Shown here: positions 5,363 through 8,197 of the stretch, one piece after another
How the letters are laid out: each line of letters begins with the position of its first letter
How positions within the stretch are numbered: the first letter of the stretch is position 1
Source of the DNA: an uncultured Eubacterium sp.
Lineage (GTDB): Bacteria > Bacillota > Clostridia > Lachnospirales > Lachnospiraceae
Reading direction: 5' to 3'
DNA: 8,197 nucleotides
NCBI GenBank assembly: GCA_910579075.1
Contig: CAJTSV010000112.1
Coordinates: forward strand, 1 to 8,197
Made by a program: the position numbers and the translations under genes
The notes under the pieces: generated by a model
Database searches by the model: none
Seen by the model: only the letters and a program-made list of their open reading frames with translations
What the model was told of the DNA's origin: nothing

Positions 5363-5395
5363 CATCCAGCCAAAGCAGAAATTCCTGTCTGGATG
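5363..5395 (+). repeat. Hairpin in the mtlF leader
   Basis: CATCCAG (5363-5369) and CTGGATG (5389-5395) are perfectly complementary around a 19-nt loop in the mRNA leader, ending 32 nt before the Shine-Dalgarno. With a 7-bp stem and long loop it is only moderately stable; function unknown. Confidence 0.35.
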
Positions 5396-5440
5396 GAGCA
5401 TCAGGTTCAGCTGAAAAATTGTATAACAGGAGGAAAGAGT

Positions 5441-5920
5441 ATGTTTTTTAAAAAGAAAAAAGAAGAAGCCCCGGCTCCGGCACCAGCTCAAAAAAAGGAA
5501 CTGCTTTACCGGGAAAATATCCGCGTAAACTGTGAACCGGCCCCAAAAAATGATGTCATAAGAAGTGTCGGGCAGATGCTGGCAGACAGCGGGTATGTAG
5601 ACCAGCCGTATGTGGAAGCAATGATAGAACGGGAGAAGACATTTTCCACCTTTATGGGCAGCGGGCTGGCGCTTCCGCATGGCGTGGAAGCTGCCAAGAA
5701 AGAAGTCAAGGCATCCGGCATTGCGGTAATGACATTCCCGAAAGGAATCGACTGGGACGGTAACGAAGTGCATGTCGTAATCGGTATTGCCGGTGTGGGT
5801 GAGGAACATCTGGATATTCTGTCTGCCATTGCAGAAAAAATGCTGGATGAAACAGCAGCTAAACGGCTGGCCGAGGGGGATGCAGATACGGTTTACAGCA
5901 TTCTGACAGGAAAGGAGTAA
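5441..5920 (+). CDS. mtlF: PTS mannitol-specific EIIA component
   Basis: This cytoplasmic phosphocarrier takes phosphate from HPr and passes it to C375 of MtlA. I chose ATG 5441 because AGGAGG (5428-5433) lies 7 nt upstream; an in-frame ATG at 5393 has no such site and lies in the leader. The protein has 159 residues. The active-site histidine is H80 in GLALPHGVEAAK, preceded by the usual REKTFSTFMGSG stretch. The C-terminus matches EIIA-Mtl (EEHLDILSAIAEKMLDE). Odd is the N-terminus: MFFKKKKEE followed by an APAPAPA linker, about 18 residues longer than a standard free EIIA of about 145 and looking like a tether. The stop is 5 bp before the kinase start, so the two are translated from one message. 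The EIIA probably also phosphorylates the EIIB-like domain of MtlR, as in bacilli. Confidence 0.95.
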   Translation: MFFKKKKEEAPAPAPAQKKELLYRENIRVNCEPAPKNDVIRSVGQMLADSGYVDQPYVEAMIEREKTFSTFMGSGLALPHGVEAAKKEVKASGIAVMTFPKGIDWDGNEVHVVIGIAGVGEEHLDILSAIAEKMLDETAAKRLAEGDADTVYSILTGKE

Positions 5921-5925
5921 CAGCC

Positions 5926-6855
5926 ATGATTATTACAGTAACGATGAATCCTGCAATTGACAAAACAGTTGATATCGAGAAGCTGCAGCCGGGCGGGCTA
6001 AACCGCATTCAGCGTGTGGAGTATGACGCAGGGGGCAAAGGCATCAATGTGTCCAAGACAATCCGGGAGCTGGGCGGCAGCAGCATTGCAGCAGGATTTC
6101 TGGGCGGCAATGCCGGAAGGACGATTGAAACGGTTTTGCAGGAAAAAGGAATCCAGCATGATTTTATCTGGGTGGACGGTGAAACACGCACGAATACAAA
6201 GGTATACGAAAAGACCGGGGAAGTTACGGAGTTAAATGAACCGGGCCCGCAGATAACCGGAGAAGCAGTGGAACAGCTTCTTCAGAAGCTGGAAGGCTAT
6301 GCGGATGAAAAAGCGCTGTTTATCCTGGCAGGAAGCATTCCAAACGGCGTAGATAAGAATATTTATGCAGAGATTACAAAAAGGGTGCATGCGCGCGGTG
6401 CCAGGGTGCTGATGGATGCGGACGGCGAGCTGTTTCGCAATGCCTTAAAGGCGGGGCCGGATATTATCAAGCCAAACCGCGTGGAGCTGGAAGAATACGC
6501 CGGATTTGATTACCGGGCTTCGGTGGAAGAACTGCTCGGCGCAGCAAAAGATTTAAAGGGGCAGGGAATCGAAACGGTTGCCATTTCCATGGGAAAAAGC
6601 GGGGCCATGTTCGTGCGCGGGGACTATCAGGTAAAATGCCCGGCACTGTCCGTAAAAGCACATTCGACCGTCGGTGCCGGGGATGCCATGGTAGCAGCGC
6701 TTGCATATGCATGGGATAAAAACCTGGATGACGAGCAGACCGTGCGCCTGTGCATCGCCACGTCCGCAGGAGCGGTTACGACCATTGGCACCAAGCCGCC
6801 GGCAAGGAAACTGGTCGACGAGCTGATGAAGCAGGTAGAAATAGAAAAAATATAG
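5926..6855 (+). CDS. fruK: PfkB-family 1-phosphofructokinase
   Basis: A 309-residue cytoplasmic sugar-phosphate kinase of the PfkB/ribokinase family. It starts MIITVTMNPAIDKTVDI, typical of 1-phosphofructokinase and tagatose-6-phosphate kinase. PfkB signature 1 is DAGGKGINVS at residues 34-43. Signature 2 is STVGAGDAMVAA, with D253 as the catalytic base and the GAG anion hole at 250-252. The STVGAGD form is that of FruK; tagatose-6-phosphate kinase LacC more often has NPVGSGD. I therefore favour fructose-1-phosphate to fructose-1,6-bisphosphate, with tagatose-6-phosphate as the alternative. AAAGGAG (5911-5917) overlaps the mtlF stop and gives 8 nt to the ATG, so the genes are tightly coupled. 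A kinase for a ketose-1-phosphate is not needed in the standard mannitol route, and no fructose PTS gene is seen here, so its place in this operon needs another source of substrate. Confidence 0.85.
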   Translation: MIITVTMNPAIDKTVDIEKLQPGGLNRIQRVEYDAGGKGINVSKTIRELGGSSIAAGFLGGNAGRTIETVLQEKGIQHDFIWVDGETRTNTKVYEKTGEVTELNEPGPQITGEAVEQLLQKLEGYADEKALFILAGSIPNGVDKNIYAEITKRVHARGARVLMDADGELFRNALKAGPDIIKPNRVELEEYAGFDYRASVEELLGAAKDLKGQGIETVAISMGKSGAMFVRGDYQVKCPALSVKAHSTVGAGDAMVAALAYAWDKNLDDEQTVRLCIATSAGAVTTIGTKPPARKLVDELMKQVEIEKI

Positions 6856-6889
6856 AAATTGTATAGAAACTATATTGAAATTATAGAAA
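6851..6889 (+). repeat. Short tandem-like TATAGAAA repeats between kinase and dehydrogenase genes
   Basis: Four copies of TATAGAAA (one as TATTGAAA) start at 6851, 6862, 6873 and 6882, that is 11, 11 and 9 bp apart. They cover the kinase stop codon and most of the 61-bp gap. The segment is far more A/T-rich than its neighbours. It could arise by slippage; it shows no promoter of good quality and no terminator. Confidence 0.5.
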
Positions 6890-6916
6890 ATGACAGAAAG
6901 ACAGGGAGAATTCAAT

Positions 6917-8182
6917 ATGAAGACAAAAGCAGTCAGAATGTATGGAGCAAGGGATTTAAGGTTAGAGGAGTTTGAGCTTCCGCCAATCAAAGAGGATGAG
7001 ATTCTGGTAAAGGTTATCAGTGACAGTATCTGCATGTCTACCTATAAGCTTATCGAGCAGGGAAAAAAGCACAAACGTGCGCCGCAGAATATTGATACAA
7101 ACCCGGTTATTATCGGTCATGAATTTGCCGGCGTAATTGTAGAAGTGGGTGATAAATGGAAAGACCAGTTCAAGCCGGGCATGAAGTTTGCACAGCAGCC
7201 GGCATTGAATTACAAAGGCAGCCTTGCATCCCCGGGCTATTCGTATGAATTTTTCGGCGGTGCCTGTACATACTGCGTGATTCCGCATGAGGTTATGGAA
7301 CTGGGATGCCTGATGCCGTATGAAGGGGAGAGCTTTTTCGAAGCGTCGCTGGGCGAGCCGATGAGCTGTATTATCGGCGGCTATCATGGCAATTATCATA
7401 CAAATAAGAGAAACCACGACCTGGCAGGCGGCACGAAAGAAGGCGGCGATATTATTATCCTGGGCGGCTGCGGCCCGATGGGGCTTGGTGCAGTCAGCTA
7501 CGGCATCCAGTTTGAAAACAGGCCGAAACGCATTGTCGTGACTGATATTGATGATGCAAAGCTTGCACGCGCAAGGGAAGTCATTCCGGAGTCCCATGCA
7601 CAGGAATACGGCGTAGAGCTGGTATATGTCAATACTGCAAAAATGGCTGACCCGGTGAAGGAGCTTATTGACATTACAGGCGGAAAAGGCTATGATGATG
7701 TATTTGTATACATTCCGAACCGTGCGGTTGCAGAGCTCGGTGACCAGATACTGGCGTTTGACGGCTGCATGAATTTCTTTGCAGGGCCGACGGATAACCA
7801 GTTTAAGGCAGAAATCAATTTATACGATGTGCATTATACAAGCCAGCATATCGTAGGAACGACAGGCGGCAACAACGACGACCTGATTGAGGCAAATGAG
7901 CTGGCAGCAAAAGGCCGGATTGAACCGGCTGTTATGGTCACACACGTAGGCGGCATTGACAGCATTGCCGATGCAACGCTGAACCTGCCGAAGATTCCGG
8001 GCGGAAAGAAGCTGACCTATACACAGTTTGACATGCCGTTAACAGCAATCGAGGATTTTGCAGAAAAAGGAAAGACAGACCCGCTGTTTCAGAAGCTGGA
8101 TGAAGCATGCAGAAAAAACCGCGGGCTGTGGTGTGCGCAGGCAGAAAAAATCCTGTTTGAGCATTTCGGGGTTGAGGTGTAA
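6917..8182 (+). CDS. Zinc-type medium-chain dehydrogenase, L-sorbose-1-phosphate reductase-like
   Basis: A 421-residue cytoplasmic NAD(P)-dependent alcohol dehydrogenase of the medium-chain family. I chose ATG 6917 because AGGGAG (6903-6908) lies 8 nt upstream and the protein then begins MKTKAVRMYGARDLRLEE, as the family does; ATG 6890 is nine codons earlier without a good site. Catalytic zinc ligands are likely C39 (SICMSTYK), H68-E69 in the GHEFAGVIVEVG signature, and E147 (LGEPMSC). The four-cysteine structural zinc lobe seen in many relatives is missing. The Rossmann motif is GGCGPMG (183-189), and D210 at the end of the second strand suggests NAD(H). Overall length and segments resemble SorE, which interconverts L-sorbose-1-phosphate and D-glucitol-6-phosphate. 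In this operon the likely substrate is a hexitol phosphate made by MtlA/MtlF. A simple polyol dehydrogenase is the alternative. No terminator is visible in the last 15 bases, so the operon may continue. Confidence 0.85.
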   Translation: MKTKAVRMYGARDLRLEEFELPPIKEDEILVKVISDSICMSTYKLIEQGKKHKRAPQNIDTNPVIIGHEFAGVIVEVGDKWKDQFKPGMKFAQQPALNYKGSLASPGYSYEFFGGACTYCVIPHEVMELGCLMPYEGESFFEASLGEPMSCIIGGYHGNYHTNKRNHDLAGGTKEGGDIIILGGCGPMGLGAVSYGIQFENRPKRIVVTDIDDAKLARAREVIPESHAQEYGVELVYVNTAKMADPVKELIDITGGKGYDDVFVYIPNRAVAELGDQILAFDGCMNFFAGPTDNQFKAEINLYDVHYTSQHIVGTTGGNNDDLIEANELAAKGRIEPAVMVTHVGGIDSIADATLNLPKIPGGKKLTYTQFDMPLTAIEDFAEKGKTDPLFQKLDEACRKNRGLWCAQAEKILFEHFGVEV

Positions 8183-8197
8183 CAGCGGCGTGGCTGG

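Noticed and set aside
5211..5414. 67-codon plus-strand frame between mtlR and mtlF
   Set aside because: It covers the operator, promoter and leader of mtlF, has a composition unlike a folded protein (very Lys/His/Gln-rich), and has no family features.
1..8197. CRISPR array, riboswitch, prophage or other new defence system
   Set aside because: I looked for regular spaced repeats, known riboswitch-like folds, and integrase, nuclease or phage genes and found none; the genes are sugar transport and metabolism plus one decayed toxin-antitoxin pair.

Overview
The window reads as a chromosomal segment of a Clostridia-type Firmicute, most likely a Lachnospiraceae member. The grounds are Shine-Dalgarno sites of the AGGAGG/AAAGGAG type, sigma-A-like promoters, a tRNA without an encoded CCA, and the clostridial gene order mtlA-mtlR-mtlF. 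No species can be named from the sequence alone.

Left part (1-1312). The 3' end of an unrecognised plus-strand gene stops at 411 and is followed by a clear intrinsic terminator (449-483). On the minus strand lies a wrecked YefM/YoeB-type toxin-antitoxin operon. Its promoter and the first 62 codons of the antitoxin are intact. The gene is then split by a 159-bp, almost fully palindromic element (719-877) flanked by TA duplications inside CTAG. The lost antitoxin C-terminus can still be read on the far side in the correct frame, followed by a toxin start overlapping the antitoxin stop. The toxin itself breaks off after about 27 recognisable residues. Next comes a minus-strand tRNA-Thr(GGT) with its own terminator and a near-consensus promoter.

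Right part (1313-8197). This is a polyol PTS locus: mtlA (EIICB), mtlR (PRD-type activator), mtlF (EIIA), a 1-phosphofructokinase-like PfkB kinase, and a SorE-like zinc alcohol dehydrogenase. Two promoters, before mtlA and before mtlF, are built to the same plan: a TGGCA-N11-TGCCAAATC dyad, 17 bp, TTGAAAAAA, then CGTATAATA with an 18-bp -35/-10 spacer. I infer that the dyad is the MtlR operator and that both transcripts form one regulon.

How the genes may work together. MtlA and MtlF import mannitol as mannitol-1-phosphate. Where mtlD (giving fructose-6-phosphate) usually stands, this locus has a SorE-like dehydrogenase and a fructose-1-phosphate kinase. SorE acts on the carbon next to the phosphate. 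The same chemistry on mannitol-1-phosphate would give fructose-1-phosphate, which the kinase would turn into fructose-1,6-bisphosphate. This is an inference, and a conventional mtlD could still lie beyond the right edge.
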